Source: Oegoconia quadripuncta (taxonomy: Eukaryota > Arthropoda > Insecta > Lepidoptera > Autostichidae). From it: DNA of 64,000 nucleotides. The notes beneath the pieces were generated by a model. The model ran no database searches and was not told the origin of the DNA. It was given only the letters and a program-made list of their open reading frames with translations. This document shows, piece after piece, positions 12,084-24,690 of the stretch. Numbering within the stretch: the stretch's first letter is position 1; each line of letters starts with the position of its first letter. Made by a program: the position numbers and the translations under genes. The stretch covers positions 6,624,924-6,688,923 of the forward strand of contig OX438747.1 in NCBI GenBank assembly GCA_949316235.1. Reading direction: 5' to 3'.

Positions 12084-12577
12084 TAATACTCGTATTATAA
12101 AGAAGTATACGCCCCGAAATCTAATGGAGAAAGAGAATATGTTCAAGATCAGATTAAAATTAAACCCGGAGATACATTCGTAGTTATATTTGATGGAATT
12201 TAAGATATTTAGCTATTAACATTATCTTTGGTCTCAGTCTACGCCCCCGTAACATGACATAGGGAGGAGTGAGAGCGGGATAGTTGTATATTTCATCCAA
12301 GCGAATGAACAGGACAAATATTATCTCACGCGACATAATCGTTTATAGCTACTATCATGCTACTAGTGCACGACGATATAATTATTTCATCAATCACTGT
12401 GGTCGGGGGTTTTCAACATTTTCAATTTATAGTTATGTGGTCATAAAACTACGTTAGAAATATTACCGCTTCTAGCTTAACTGTGATATTCTAGCGAACC
12501 CCAAACACGTGGAAAGAGACGACAATAACTTAACCCAAATGGATTATTTTATTATATTTTCTCTAGTTTATTAATGA

Positions 12578-12780
12578 CTAACTTATCGCCCCAGGCTTTA
12601 TTATATTATTTATCACTTATTTATAATATTATAACTTTATAATTTTATCGCGGAAATTTGTTTATCCCACCGGAAATGCCGCCGGCCAGAGTATGTTCTA
12701 GTTATATACCAAATTTCATCCAAATCTGTGATTGAGCAACGAACAAACACCCAAACTTTCGCATTTATATTTTTAGTTAG
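12578..12780 (-). mobile_element. Decayed Helitron-like element
   Basis: Begins CTAACTTATCGCCC on the plus strand, like the CTAGCTTATCGCCC end at 47847. It also shares TTTGTTTATCCC, GTATGTTCTA, ATTTCATCCAAAT, GTGATTGAGCAAC and ACTTTCGCATTTAT with the copies at 34.7-35.4 kb and 47.8 kb. Ends are worn and the terminal hairpin is not preserved. Confidence 0.55.
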
Positions 12781-13005
12781 ATGCAGAGATGAACATGCCA
12801 TGAACGGGAGATGTAACAGGTGGTGCAGAGAGGTGGTCGAGTAGGGCAATAAGGGGCTACGGACCGAACTCAGTCGGCGCAGTCTTCACACGGTCACACC
12901 TCATTTAACATTTTATAACGACGATTCTACATAATTCAAACTTAACAGCACCCAAACGAAGCTGGAATGGAATAAGATTTAAACGTCAGGAACAGGGTGA
13001 ATTTG

Positions 13006-13165
13006 AATTCGTGTAATTCCCATTAACTGGTGAATCCACTCCTATTTACGATCAACTTTCCCTAAGGAACCATAATCGAATTCGATCAAAAAAGCTTCGA
13101 TTATCCATACAAAGGAAACCATTCTGACACCACCTTTAGTATGGACGTCCACCAATATTAAAATT
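13006..13165 (-). mobile_element. Partial MITE (family F)
   Basis: Carries ATTCGTGTAATT, ACTGGTGAATCCACT, CAACTTTCCCTAAGGAACCA and AAACCATTCTGACACCACC. These match the right arm and core of the element at 26205-26455 in reverse, so this is one end of a longer foldback MITE. Confidence 0.55.
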
Positions 13166-13404
13166 TAAAATTAAACCGACTGAACATCACCGAGCGGTTC
13201 CTTTCCATACTTTTAATGAAAGCCTTCACTCAATGTGGGAAGTATGAGCACAGAATATATAATTCACTGTTTGGGCCATAATTCACCACGCGGGCCCAGT
13301 GTGGGCTGCTGGATGTATGTCAGACTAGTGGTCAACTGACAGTCAATGTTTTTATACCGCCCTGCAGTCCACCGACTTAGCATAATACCTTCCTTCAATA
13401 AAAA

Positions 13405-13527
13405 AAAAATATTGATCGCATTATTGTGTTCCGGGTGTTTGTATAACATAGCCATCGGCCTCATCTTCACTTAATATCAGGTGTGATTGAGGTCAAGTGT
13501 TAACCGTTGCGCATAAAAAAAAATAGC
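13405..13527 (+). mobile_element. SINE-A 3' tail fragment
   Basis: Contains ATTGTGTTCCGG, GGCCTCATCTTCACTTAA and CATCAGG-like TATCAGGTGTGATTGAGG, followed by GCATAAAAAAAAA. The tRNA head is missing. Confidence 0.7.
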
Positions 13528-13534
13528 AGTTTGC

Positions 13535-13640
13535 CAAATAGGTTGGGCATTCCGGGTTTCCACCTTCACTCTCATCTTCACAAAATATTAGGTGTGATTG
13601 AGGTCAAATGCTAAATCGTTCAGCATAAAAAATATTTAAA
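13535..13640 (+). mobile_element. Second SINE-A 3' tail fragment, same orientation
   Basis: Starts CCAAATAGGTTGGGCATTCC, has TAGGTGTGATTGAGGTCAAA and ends GCATAAAAAAT. It lies directly after the previous tail, so the two form a short tandem of tails. Confidence 0.65.
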
Positions 13641-13753
13641 GCATATCTAAAGCATAGTTTTGTGACGAGGTATTCAACCTCCACCTCTTTGTCTTTTCGA
13701 TACTCTTTAGTTTTTTACTTTTTTCGAATTCGATTCAAAATTCAGAATTCTAC

Positions 13754-13905
13754 ATCAAATCAAATCAAAGATGTTTTATTTCGTAAGTTATAAGAATAAC
13801 ATTTGAAATCGTCATGACATACAGTTATCGCTCATTCACTAGGTAGTCTCCCCAGAGAAGAACGAACAAGAAACTCAGAGGTTACTCTTTTTAAATAAGT
13901 CAATA
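13754..13905 (-). mobile_element. 3' end of a truncated LINE (CGAACAAGAAACTC family)
   Basis: The plus strand starts with CAAATCAAATCAAAG, a LINE tail in reverse. TCATGACATACAGTTATCGC, TCATTCAC and GAACAAGAAACTC follow. The copy at 30068-30165 shares most of this, and 46731-46882 is a plus-strand relative. Confidence 0.6.
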
Positions 13906-15844
13906 CAAATATAATTTGAAATAATTGTTAAATTTGTGATTCGACAAAGAAAAATAAGAATATAATATACTGGATATTGCCGAGCGGTGCATGTCCACGC
14001 ATTCTTATGATCCAGATAGTTAGAAATTTTATAATAGCCTTAATAATAATTGTTTTCTAAAACAGGGAGGAGTCGTTTTTCGAAACTGCTACGACGAGGA
14101 CCTTGACGAGTTTTCTGATCTTTATTCTTTTTCACCATATTTTAATTCTCAAATAATATTGTTTTTGTACATATGTGCAATAGTTATAATCTAAAAGTTT
14201 GAGTGCTAAATAAAATACTGAACGTCAGCTGGTTTTTTCACCGAATTCCCCTGCACAAGTCTGCTGGACCGATAAACCTCTCACCTCTCTCTCTCACCGG
14301 TCTCCTCCCCATAACCAATCCCCTATAGGCACAGTCACATTATTGTATATACAAAGCATACCTCTACCTATACATACACTTAGGTACCAACATCATGTCA
14401 GCTCAACAATAGTCACGGATGCGTTGTCTTGCCTGTGGCCGATATTACATTACATAAGAGACGCGGAAATATCAGTTGTTGAGCGTAAACGTCTCTCAGC
14501 ACGGTGCGCCTAGTATTACCCGAGTCAAGAGTATAATAACAAGTAAAATGTCCCAGATACCAAAACGCTGACGAAAAGTAAGTAAGAAAGGAAAAGCCTG
14601 ACACGAATGACCGAGACAAAATGTCCATATACATGTCAGCAAATAAAATAACAAACAAATGTCGCATCTCCTGAAAAAAAAACCCACACAAGTGCCGGTC
14701 GGTCAATGAGTGTTCTGTAATATCAATTATTTTATTGCAATTCTAAAATTAATTGCAATCTACCAACAAGCTTCGACGATATCATTAAATTTACAATTTT
14801 GAAATATGGCACGTAAGGAGGTCTTATGGTATGAGTAAAGGGATAAATACGAAAATCAGTGTTTCAAAACCCGTGTGCAATTATTGCGAGACAAACAAAT
14901 CGTAATATCATAACTAAGTAAATATTTAAGTTTGTCGATATAAAAAGGTAGTCAATGGTATTGTTAAGTATATGGGGTCCGGCACTCAGTACCTACAGGG
15001 TACCGGGAATGAACGGTAGATTGGTACACAACTAACAGTAAAAAGTAGTGCTGTGCTCTTGTTGTGGTAAAATTTAGTTTAATATAAAGCGGTATTCGAA
15101 CTATTTTTATATATATATGAAAGTATAAAACAGAGGTATAAATTGAACGCTAGTGTAGAAAACGTTACCTTCTATTTATAATTTATTTAATTTAGAGAAA
15201 CATAGAAAAAAAAATGAGCATTAAAAAAACTAATAAAATATGAAACTAAATATAGTTTAATTCAGATTAAACTCGCTCCTTAAGTCTTTATATGGACATT
15301 GCTAACATTCTGTGAATCGCTACACGCAACACTTATGAACATAACCGAGGTTTACATGAACATTGTAAATCGTTTTATAGACATGCCAATCGCTTTGACA
15401 TGCCCAGAAGATAGAGCCCGGCTTACAATGTTTGCAAGATACGATATGTGGAGAGTGGATACCTTTGTTTTATTCGCTACCATAATAAACAAGTATTGAC
15501 GTGAATACATCTTTATATTTGCTGTAGTATTGAGAGGCATTCAGTGAGTGGAGGGTTACGAAGTTTGCGGATATTAAAATGCAATGCCGCGAGTAGGGAG
15601 ACATTAATGAAATTATTGCTTTTAGCCCTAATAATAAGCCTGCATTCTATGTCACAGTCAGACGTAATAAATAGTTGAAATTTTTCCAGATTACGTGTTA
15701 CGAGTTTATCATGCCAAATATTAAAAAAATTAAGAGACAGAAATTTTCAAGAAACTAATATTGCGATATTATTTTATTTTGTTTATTATTTGTTAGTATA
15801 CAAGTATACATTTTCATTTATAATAAGTATTTATTTACAAAAAA
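13906..15844. other. Non-coding stretch, nothing recognised
   Basis: Includes minus-strand open frames of up to 97 codons around 14413-14706 and a plus-strand frame at 15299-15499. They have no known motif, no clear splice context and ordinary base composition, so I do not call them genes. Confidence 0.45.
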
Positions 15845-15955
15845 AAATGTATTTATGTAGTATATCAACCATCTGGTATCCACAACACTAGCCTATAGTT
15901 GCTTACTGTGGAACTAGATGGCGCTGTGTGTATGTCTAAGGATATTTATTTATTT
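15845..15955 (+). mobile_element. SINE-B, 5'-truncated
   Basis: Holds the 3' part of the family: TAGTATATCAACCATCTGG, TTGCTTACTGTGGAACTAG, ATGGCGCTGTGTGTATGTC and a (TTTA)n tail. The tRNA head is absent. Confidence 0.75.
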
Positions 15956-16978
15956 ATACAAGGCACTGCGCAAAGAGCTGGAACCGCGGCTGTACAAGCT
16001 CAATGTCACAAGCCCGTAAATATGCGTCAAACATATAAACCATAAGATTGCGGCGCTTGCAGTGGAGACATAGGGCCCTTGGTCTTCTGACACAAAAAAA
16101 AATTAAAGGATTTATCCATTATACTAGCCCACGCCTCTGGAGATGTGAGATCTGGTGCCTACTTTGCTCAGCAGCGGAGCTTATGCATTAACGGGGCAAT
16201 GGCGCTAGTGTACTGGGTACTATGCCTCACGGAAGCGAGTTGGACGGCATATTTTTACTATAAGATATATTTTCAATCGTGTATTATAGTAAATTAATTA
16301 ATATTGAAATAGCTCTCAAATAATTAATATTTAAATATCGATAATTTAGACATCAAGAAATATCGCTCGCCCCTTCAAACAAACATGTCTATAGTTTCGA
16401 TCTCAAGTACAGGGACCCACCGCCGTGGTGGTTAGGGCAAATCTTTCCATGGAAATCGATACAAAGCGCCATGGGACAGGCTTCATGTCAAGCTTTATCT
16501 CGGTTTTACGAGTTTCATTTAGTTCAATCTCAAGTACGCATTGGCATTCCCCATCTCCAATGAAACTACCGTAATCAGTAATAACGGAACATCCACCCTT
16601 ACGACCCCACTTGAGATCTCAATTGAATGGGCTAACAGACAGGAGTACCTACTTTGATTTCAGCTGTTGGTTTCGACTTAGACCCGAAAATAAATATAAA
16701 GCTATTCAGGCAGTACTAGCTAAGTAGTTATTAGCTTAGAGCTCTTATCATATGCATTTATTTAACTATTATTGAAAGTCAAATTAGAACCATTTCCTGT
16801 TTACCTAAGTTGCTGAAATTTTGTAAATTCGATCAGTTTTTTTTTTTTTTAATGGGAAAATTTTTTAAATCAGCCCGAGTGAGGCTCAATCCCTAATGGA
16901 TATAGAATAGACCATGGACGGCGCCAAGTGGCGCAATGAGTTTTTGGTCAGTAGTTTATCTACTTAGTGTAGTAATGC
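15956..16978. other. Non-coding stretch, nothing recognised
   Basis: A GC-richer patch near 15960-16240 and another near 16420-16640 carry no assignable frame. A short poly-T lies near 16840. Confidence 0.45.
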
Positions 16979-17222
16979 CAGTAATAAATAAATAAATAAA
17001 TATTTCGAACACTTGCACCAATCATCCAGTCCAAACTAAGCAAAGCTTGCACTATGGATACTAGATAACGGATAAACATACATAAATATTTATATAAACA
17101 TCCGTAATAATCGGGAATAACTGTTCATATTCAACTCACAAACATTTACCCGTCGCGGGATTCGAACCCGCAACCGTTGGTTTCGCTGACAGAGTCACTA
17201 TCCACTACACGAATCGGTCGTC
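16979..17222 (-). mobile_element. SINE-B' (sister family of SINE-B)
   Basis: On the minus strand a tRNA-like head, GACGACCGATTCGTGTAGTG through B box GGTTCGAATCC, is followed by a body with CCCGATTATTACGGATG and an (AAAT)n tail in reverse. It aligns with 27113-27346. The head is part of a SINE, not a tRNA gene. Confidence 0.8.
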
Positions 17223-17294
17223 GAATCATTCTGATGACAATACATATATTTGATAGATATGAACTAATGCTGCTGCAGGATCGTCTATTTACGA

Positions 17295-17541
17295 GGGGAA
17301 CTCCTTAACGGTTAATAGCACTGATACGAAATTTTGCATACACGGTTAGTTTTTATAGTTAAACACAATTTTCCTGTTGACTTGATGCTGCAGCCAGGGT
17401 TGTCACCCCAAGAGGGATCTCCTCAACGGTTAATAACACGGATACTCGACTTCATCTTCACTTAACATCAGGTGTGATTGAGGTCAAGTACGAACCCGTC
17501 GTGCATAAAAAAAAATACAACATTTTGCATACACGGTTAGA
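17295..17541. repeat. Direct repeat whose second copy holds a SINE-A tail
   Basis: Copy 1 (about 17295-17350) reads AACGGTTAATAGCACTGATAC directly into ATTTTGCATACACGGTTAG. Copy 2 (about 17418-17541) has AACGGTTAATAACACGGATAC, then about 70 bases of SINE-A tail, then ATTTTGCATACACGGTTAG. Copy 1 is therefore a paralogous empty site. Confidence 0.75.
17446..17518 (+). mobile_element. SINE-A 3' tail insertion
   Basis: TTCATCTTCACTTAACATCA, GGTGTGATTGAGGTCAAG and GCATAAAAAAAAA. The insertion limits are supported by the neighbouring empty copy. A short ATAC occurs at both edges. Confidence 0.75.
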
Positions 17542-17593
17542 CTAGAAAAATGTAATAATCATTCGAAGCTTGCTTTTGATATAATAATATCCT

Positions 17594-17841
17594 GAGACAT
17601 ACACAGCGCCATTTAGTTCCACAGTAAGCAACTATAGGCTTGTGTTGTGCTTACCAGATGGTTGATATACTACATAAATACATTTTTTTTGTAAATAAAT
17701 ACTTATTATAATTGATAACATCTATAACTCGGGTACACATGTCCGTATTCATCACACAACCATATGCCCCTAGGGGGATTCGAATCCGCAACCTTTTGGT
17801 ATAGTGGTCAGAATTGCTAACCACTACACCAAACAGGTCGT
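17594..17841 (-). mobile_element. SINE-B, near full length
   Basis: From the left in reverse: CACAGCGCCATTTAGTTCC, AAGCAACTATAGGCTTG, CAGATGGTTGATATACTAC, then ACATGTCCGTATTCATC. It finishes with the tRNA-like head containing GGGATTCGAATCC (B box in reverse) and CACTACACCAAACAGGTCGT. No coding function. Confidence 0.8.
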
Positions 17842-20800
17842 CAATATAGAACTTATCCATGACATAAGAAATAATTGATCTGTATGCATCAAGCGACATA
17901 TAGATAGACCGATACGGTACAACAGAAAATTCGACGTAATAACAGCTCAACAAACAATGTCTGCGAGTGTGTACTCAGTACTCACGTCAATCAAACGTCA
18001 GGGCTGGAACTTTGGCAATATAAATGTAAATCGGCCAACAAAGCGACGACCAATACCTGGTGTGTAAATACAATATTCAATTCCATTTTATTTTGAACAG
18101 GTACACTTGTTTATAGGTTGACTCTTTCATGTCAATGACATTACACAACACTAGCTTCTGAACGCAACCATAGCACAGGACACTAATTTAAAAACGATAC
18201 TCTATTTAGAAAAAACCATTTCAGTTGCTTTTGCTTTAAATACTGTCCTCACGAAAACAGTGATGTTGGTCAGTTAGCCAATAATCTGACACAAATCCAC
18301 CAATCTGCATGAATAATTAACACTTTGGAGTACACTGAACACCTATAGACGTGATAACAATAAAACATCTATTATGTTCTGGTTCAGTGTCCCTGAACGT
18401 GTTTATTCAAGTCTTATGACTTGTTAAAAACTCTGTGCTATCTATGCAACACAAACTTTTAATTCAGGTTATGTCGCGATAAGTCTGTGTGTTTGTATTT
18501 TCTGTGACAGAGCCCTTCATCATTATTATGATATTAATAAGTTACACAGTTGTAAAATAGACGCATGGCACGTTAGTCTAGTGCTCGAGTAGGCGGAACA
18601 ATGCAGTTAACGGTTGCATTCGTGCTATAATTATACCAGAGTTGTGATATTATTACAGAGAAACACTACTAAACCTAAATACAATGCAGGTGTTCGTTCA
18701 TAGGTATCAGTACTGCTAACTATCCCAATTTGACGCTATGTCTGTCTGAAGTCTGAATTGTGTATTTGTAGGAACTCAATTGAATATGAATTGTCGGCGA
18801 TTTCTAACGGTACAATTTTCGATTTCTTTAGGCACAGGCGGTCTGTATGTCTTCTACCGGCTGTAATAAAGAATATTCTGAAGTCATTTTTGAAATGTTC
18901 CATAACTGTACACACAGCCGCACGACGATCGTTAAATTCTAGTATAAGGGGGTCCCGCTGCTTTCACACTTCCGATAATATTCCGCGGTCAGCTTACACT
19001 GTTTTATTAGTTTAGCTAATTTTAGAGTAGTTGTGCTGTCTCTTTTTTTTTAATTAATTGTTCACAATTCTTATATAACAAAATTACAAATATTTTACAT
19101 TTTCATCTTATGGAAACCTCATCGGTTTATATGTAGATGGCAAGTTCACAATCCTATCTTATGCATTATCTGGGGGGGTTTATGCTACAAAGTAAGGCTT
19201 ATATAGTTTTAACTTTGTCTTTATTTATATATGCCTTTTTAACACTAATTGGCAGTTGGTTAGTTATTTTAGATTTACTTTACTAGTCGTCGTATAGAAC
19301 AGCTGCACCCACAGTACTATGGGTTTGGTGTTCAACCACACTGTACATTTTGTGCGTGCATGTAGACTGTGGAATGAACTATTCTTCGATCTTTTATTTT
19401 GTATTAATATTATAGGACCCCTTTAGAGCTAAAAGACAGAGCTCTCAAACGTCACCAACGCATTGCTACCGCGATGTGATTAATGTTCTTGGATGATGGT
19501 GATCAGTACCCATGAAGTGGCTCGTCATAGTGCATTTGCTTTTTATTTGCAGAACCACATTACCAATGTTATTTTGGACCTGAATTTTGGATTTCGTATA
19601 TTGATTAAACCAGTCAAAGGTTTAGCTTTATATTTCTGTACATACTTTCATAAAAACTACAAGCATCCAATAAACCTGTTTTGATTAAAATATTTTTTGT
19701 CATCTTTTTAAATTAAATCTTACTTTGAAAAAAGTGACAAAACATATTTCAACTTTAAATAGGTTTCTTAATTGTAACAGTGTTAGTTTATTACAAGCAT
19801 TGAAACTAATTAATGGGAACATGGATATATGTAATAATTATAATGAGTATGGCACTCCAGAACGTTCCTAAATTGCTTCACGTTTCCCAAGAAATCAGAA
19901 AAGTTTACGAATACAAGGATGTTCCATTTGAAATTCAATTTCGTACGGAAAGCGAATTCATTGTCTTTCGAAATATACCCCTTCGGCCAACAACGTACTT
20001 ACATAATTATAATCCTACATAGCAAGTTCCCTTCCATTAAAATTTCGGAATTCGTTCAATTATTGTTCTGTCTGTGGTTCAATTCAAAATCAATTGTTTT
20101 TTAATAAAGCTGGCAGTTGTCATGTTAACAAACGCCTGCTCTATGTTACCGACAGCCCTCTTTGCAGGGCAAGCATGAGGTAGATATGACTGTCCACATC
20201 CTTCTGGAATTTATGGGTGTAGCAACACCGTGATAGGTCCCCGAAGCCATCAGCATGGCATCATCAAGGCATTACTAGAGTTCTTGGTGGAGATTGCTTG
20301 ACAAGAGCAAGTCCAAACCATCCAAAATAAACACAATTAAATGTCGAGTTGCGGAATATACGCCGCCGATATTGAAGTGTATTGCCATTGAAGTTAGACA
20401 ATGACCATGTGAATACGACATGGCTATAATTATTTCAATTTGAAAATAAAAACAAACTAAACACCCCAAAATAGTAGTAATTATTTTATGCAAGTTTATA
20501 AGTGTATCTTTTGGTAACGAGGTAAAGCTGCCAGTCGTTTGGGCACCCTCCCAAACGGTATGGATCTCGAACATGTTTTCAATCTATCATAATCATGGAG
20601 AAAACTTGTTTCTGTCTGTTTCCGTGCTTTGGTATTCTCTTTTAATTTATATTTTTACTTTGTAAATAGCTTCTTTTTTTCTATTGTGCATAAATTATAT
20701 CAGTAGGTAGGTATAATTATCACAACTCCAGGTATTTACTAAAAAAATAATGTAATAAGATAAAAATTAAAAAAAAATGTAAAATTGATAGTACTGTAAT

Positions 20801-21489
20801 AGATAGGTATTACAATTTTATTTTATCTTATTAGATACCTACTTATTAAGTTCAATGTATATTCTTCAGTTCTTTAAATAAAATTACCCTATAAGATAAA
20901 ATAAAATTGATTCTAAAGTTTATAGGCAAAATTTTTGTAAGTAAGACAATGAAGATGAATTTGAAATGGTCTACTGCCATTTCCTGCAATACTAGTTTTT
21001 CGGCTGTGGAAATACTTTATCGCGGACTCTGCTCTTCTGTGTCTTTTAACTCTAGAAGTTCTACTAAACTGATGACGCTATTTGTTTGAATATTCGAATT
21101 AAGTGGAATAGATGAAGATTATTGATTGAGTTCTATTACTCTGTGCATACCGTCTACACGTAAATACATCAGTTTCATTAGAGTTAACAAAACAAATGAG
21201 TATTACAAGCCAATCCTCCACAATTGTTTTGAGATAATGGAAACTCGCGGTATCTAAGACACCGCACTCCGTTCCCGGATGACGTAATTGCTTATTCGCT
21301 TCGGAACTAATCTAAATATTACACGGATGTTGTCTACGATGTTTAGGAGGATTGTAACGCAGCTGTTTCGTTTTCATATTTTATTGGAATCCAAGTTATT
21401 CATTAGTATGTACTGTTGGAACCAAACTATTCAAAACCCAGCAAAGCAATTTACTGAGATTGCATGTTACTCTTTGACCAAATCATCAC
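17842..21489. other. Long non-coding stretch, nothing recognised
   Basis: AT-rich. Open frames reach about 99 codons, but none shows a known domain or convincing splice signals. A TCTTATAATAAA-type polyadenylation context is not linked to any frame. Confidence 0.45.
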
Positions 21490-21542
21490 TTTCCATCAGG
21501 TGAGATTGTGGTCAGACGCGAATCCAGTCAATCATAAAAAAG
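21490..21542 (+). mobile_element. LINE/SINE tail fragment
   Basis: Contains TCCATCAGGTGAGATTGTGG, GTCAGACGCGAATC and ATCATAAAAAA. It is the same type of tail as SINE-A (CATCAGGTGTGATTGAGGTCA) but diverged, so it may come from a related LINE. Confidence 0.5.
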
Positions 21543-21813
21543 AGCCACAATTATAATTTATTCTCCGATTTAACTGTGTTATATTGCTGATCCTCGAAAG
21601 CAGCGAAAGCAGTTTAAAGGATTTGTCTTATACAGGGCAATGCATAACAGACCGCAGCCGATCTAATATTTCTTTTCCTTTGACCGGGAACATAGCTTAG
21701 TATGGCAAAGCCTTAATACTTCTCTGATTTCTACCACTAGATCATCAAACATAAGGATGAAAAGTGCGTCAGTTTTCATACAAAAGAATGAGCAACATTT
21801 AGGGATTGATGTA

Positions 21814-22141
21814 TTTTTTTTATGCACGACGTGTTCGTACTTGACCTCAATCACACCTGATGTTAATGAAGATGAAGTCGAAGGTGGAAGCGTACTGATC
21901 GAGAAACCCCAACACATTTGGGGGACTGGCTATCTTATCTCTGACAACCGGAACACAACAATGCTATTAACATTGCTCCTTGGCGGCATTAGATAAGATG
22001 GTGGCAGCTAGCCAGGCGGACATTTAAAATGCCCTACCACTAACCAAACCGAATACTTAAACATGAACCCTGCTGGGGATCGAACCCGCGACCTCCGAAT
22101 CGTAAACCCAATGTTGTTTACATTGAGCCACGGAGGCGGTT
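21814..22141 (-). mobile_element. Full-length SINE-A
   Basis: Read on the minus strand it starts ACCGCCTCCGTGGCTCAATG and has a tRNA-like head with B box GGTTCGATCCC. The body carries TTGTTGTGTTCCGGTTGTC and GATAAGATAGCCAGTCC, then CACCTGATGTTAA in reverse and an A-tail. At about 328 bases it is one of the best copies here and can serve as reference for the family. It should be transcribed by RNA polymerase III if active. Confidence 0.9.
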
Positions 22142-23576
22142 AAGGTAATACGAAACGTCTTGAAATTGGTTATATTTTCTAGTTTGTCAGATTAGAATAT
22201 ATACTAATCTAATTCATCGTAAGTATTATAATGTTTTAATTAAGTCACTCTTAACAAAAGTTTAACATATAAAATACGAGGACATTATGAAGTTCTGCAG
22301 GAAGACTGGAAGATTTGGTGGACATACTAACCCGGGATTACACTAACCAAAGCACCACAAGAAGTGTAGAATGGAAAAATCCTACCAGTGCACCGATCAT
22401 ACGTCCAAAGCCCTTCAATAGCATTGGTTATATAAATCTAGGCTCATGTGCGCCTTAAAGTGGTTGGACGAGGAATGCAGAGGATTCTATATGGTGCAAA
22501 GGTGGTATCGATGAAATATGAAATTGTTTCTTTTTTTAAAAAGCGTATTATTGTTCGAAAACCTTTTCACCTTCGCGGCTTTATGGTTCAAAGAGCAAAG
22601 AAACAATGTCCTAAATGTGTTACGCCATATTTCGTTTAGCGACAAACAGCCATGCCCAATGATTTTATTACGTTTCTAAGAACCTGTTGCGCCGTCCGTG
22701 CAGAACTTGTACTGATTGTATACACTCCAATATGAGCTTCACGGTGCTACAGTTACAGTACAAAATGCTGTACATGGCGTAGAATCTTGGCCTGAATGAA
22801 ACATTGGGCGTAAACTCAATTTTTTGATGCGTCAGACGATATTACCTAATAAATGTAATGTACCTAAGGGAAAGCTCGCCCTTAAAAAAAAGCTCCTTAT
22901 AGCCGGGTCGGGAATGATGGAAAAGCTCAGAAAACCCTTGTTTATCTCCGTTTATGTGTACTTTGCTTACTTTGATGGGTGGCCGGATGCAGCTTACCCG
23001 AGTATTTTATATTTTTACACTTGTGTTTGATTGTATATAATAAAATTCCGAGGCACTTTAGAGAAGCTAGTTTAAAAGACTACAAAGTAAACCTGCACAG
23101 GATGCTGATGATGAAGGCATATTACTCAGTTGACAGCTTTTTAAATGATAAGGACACTTGAGAAATTATATAATAATAAAAAATATGTATCTTTAAATTA
23201 TATTAAAATACATACTTAATAAATCCATTAAATAAGTACATAATGAATATGACATTTAAAATTAAATAATTTGACAATTTCAAGGTTTCCTGTTTGGCAT
23301 TTGTATATTTTTTTAATTATAAAAATAAGTTAATTTAAGGAATTTGACTATTTAAAGATGTGTCCCGTTTTTGCATGCAAATGATTATCTGATTTTAATG
23401 TAGTCATTTCATTCATATTTCTGCATGTTATTTTTGTATTTGTATGCCTATCGGCTGAACACGGCGCTCAAATATTTATATTTAAACATCTACTATTGTA
23501 AATCCTGTGTTTCACAAATAAATTGATTGGTTGATGTTTTAAGGGCACCAGCAAGGAACAACTATGTTCTTTTTCT
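22142..23576. other. Non-coding stretch, nothing recognised
   Basis: Several open frames of 60-70 codons (22448-22639, 22824-23030, 22979-23161) lie close together on the plus strand. None has a motif I can name and I see no splice sites that join them. Confidence 0.4.
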
Positions 23577-23754
23577 TTTTATGTTCAACGGGTTGGTACT
23601 TGACCTCAATCACACCTGATGTTAGCCAGGCGGACATTTAAAATGCCCTACCACCAACCCAATTGAGTACTTTAACGTGTACCCCGCTGGGGATCGAACC
23701 CGCGACCTCCGAATCATAAACTCAATGTTGTTTACATTGAGCCACGGAGGCGGT
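23577..23754 (-). mobile_element. SINE-A with internal deletion
   Basis: The tail portion up to CACACCTGATGTTA joins directly to GCCAGGCGGACATTTAAAAT and the tRNA-like head. About 150 bases of the body are missing. The Helitron below begins only 4 bases away. Confidence 0.85.
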
Positions 23755-23758
23755 ATAA

Positions 23759-24432
23759 TCTAAATATATAAAGGAAGAAACTGAATGACTGACTGACTGA
23801 CTGACTGACATATCAACGCACAGGCCAAACCGCTGGGTCTAGAGTTTCCAAATTTGGCACGTAGGTTCCTTACGAGGTCTAGGGGAGCACTAAGAAAGGA
23901 TTTTTCAAAATTCAACCTTTAAGGGGGTGAAACAGGGGTGGGAAGTTTGTATGAAGAAACAATATAACTTGGACATTTCGACTATTTTCGACTCGAAACT
24001 TCGCAAGAGTACTCCTAGGAACAAATAAGCTAATACGTGTTTTGAGATTTTTCGAAAAACAACCCCCTGGGTTGTGAAATGGGTGTTAATACCATAAAAT
24101 CGATATTGGTGTCGTTATTTAGGATTTATGGGATGTTGATTATGAAAATGACATTTATTTTAAGCTAACCCTCTAGGGTTGAGATAGGGGTGGGGGTTGA
24201 TACCAAAAAAGTCAATATTGGTGTCATTATTTAGGTTTTTTGGGACGTTGATTACGAAAATGCTATTTGTTTTGAAGCTAACCCCTTGGGGTTAGAGAAT
24301 GAGATAAGGCTGAGTTAAGATTTTTCGAAAAACAGCTACATGGTAATTTTTCTGCTGAATGTATTCCCGTGGGAAAGTAATAAAGTGTTGATTCATGTAG
24401 TCTACGCGGACGAAGTCGCGGGCAGCTGCTAG
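23759..24432 (+). mobile_element. Non-autonomous Helitron, 674 bp
   Basis: Starts TCTAAATATATAAAGG after an A and ends GCGGGCAGCTGCTAG before a T. A hairpin CGC-G-GAC-GAA-GTC-GCG lies about 10 bases inside the 3' end, which is diagnostic for Helitrons. The interior has ACTG repeats near the 5' end and duplicated stretches near 24090-24130 and 24210-24250 with AATATTGGTGTC and TTATTTAGG. No Rep or helicase frame is present. Confidence 0.85.
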
Positions 24433-24594
24433 TATTATTATATATAGGTCTGCTTGTTTGTTTGTGAACGCTTTATTTTATAAAGAATAGGAAACCGCAC
24501 CAATATCGAATACCCATTTATAAATACGATCTTTTGGATATTTTTTCCGTAACATTAAAAAAAATATAAAGCCAAGGTAACCTGTTTTGAATAA

Positions 24595-24690
24595 CAGTAA
24601 TATGTTATTTTGACAGTAATATGTTATTTTGACAGTAATATGTTATTTTGACAGTAATATGTTATTTTGACAGTAATATGTTATTTTGAC
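24595..24690. repeat. 19-bp tandem repeat, five units
   Basis: The unit CAGTAATATGTTATTTTGA repeats five times with no difference that I can see. There are no spacers, so it is not a CRISPR-like array. Confidence 0.95.

Noticed and set aside
14413..14706. 97-codon minus-strand frame as a host gene
   Set aside because: No recognisable domain, no splice context and a second overlapping frame on the same strand.
17150..17222. tRNA-like sequence with A and B boxes (also at 22070-22140, 27030-27106, 27280-27346)
   Set aside because: These are the heads of SINE copies. They continue into shared SINE bodies and lack a foldable acceptor stem at the expected distance.
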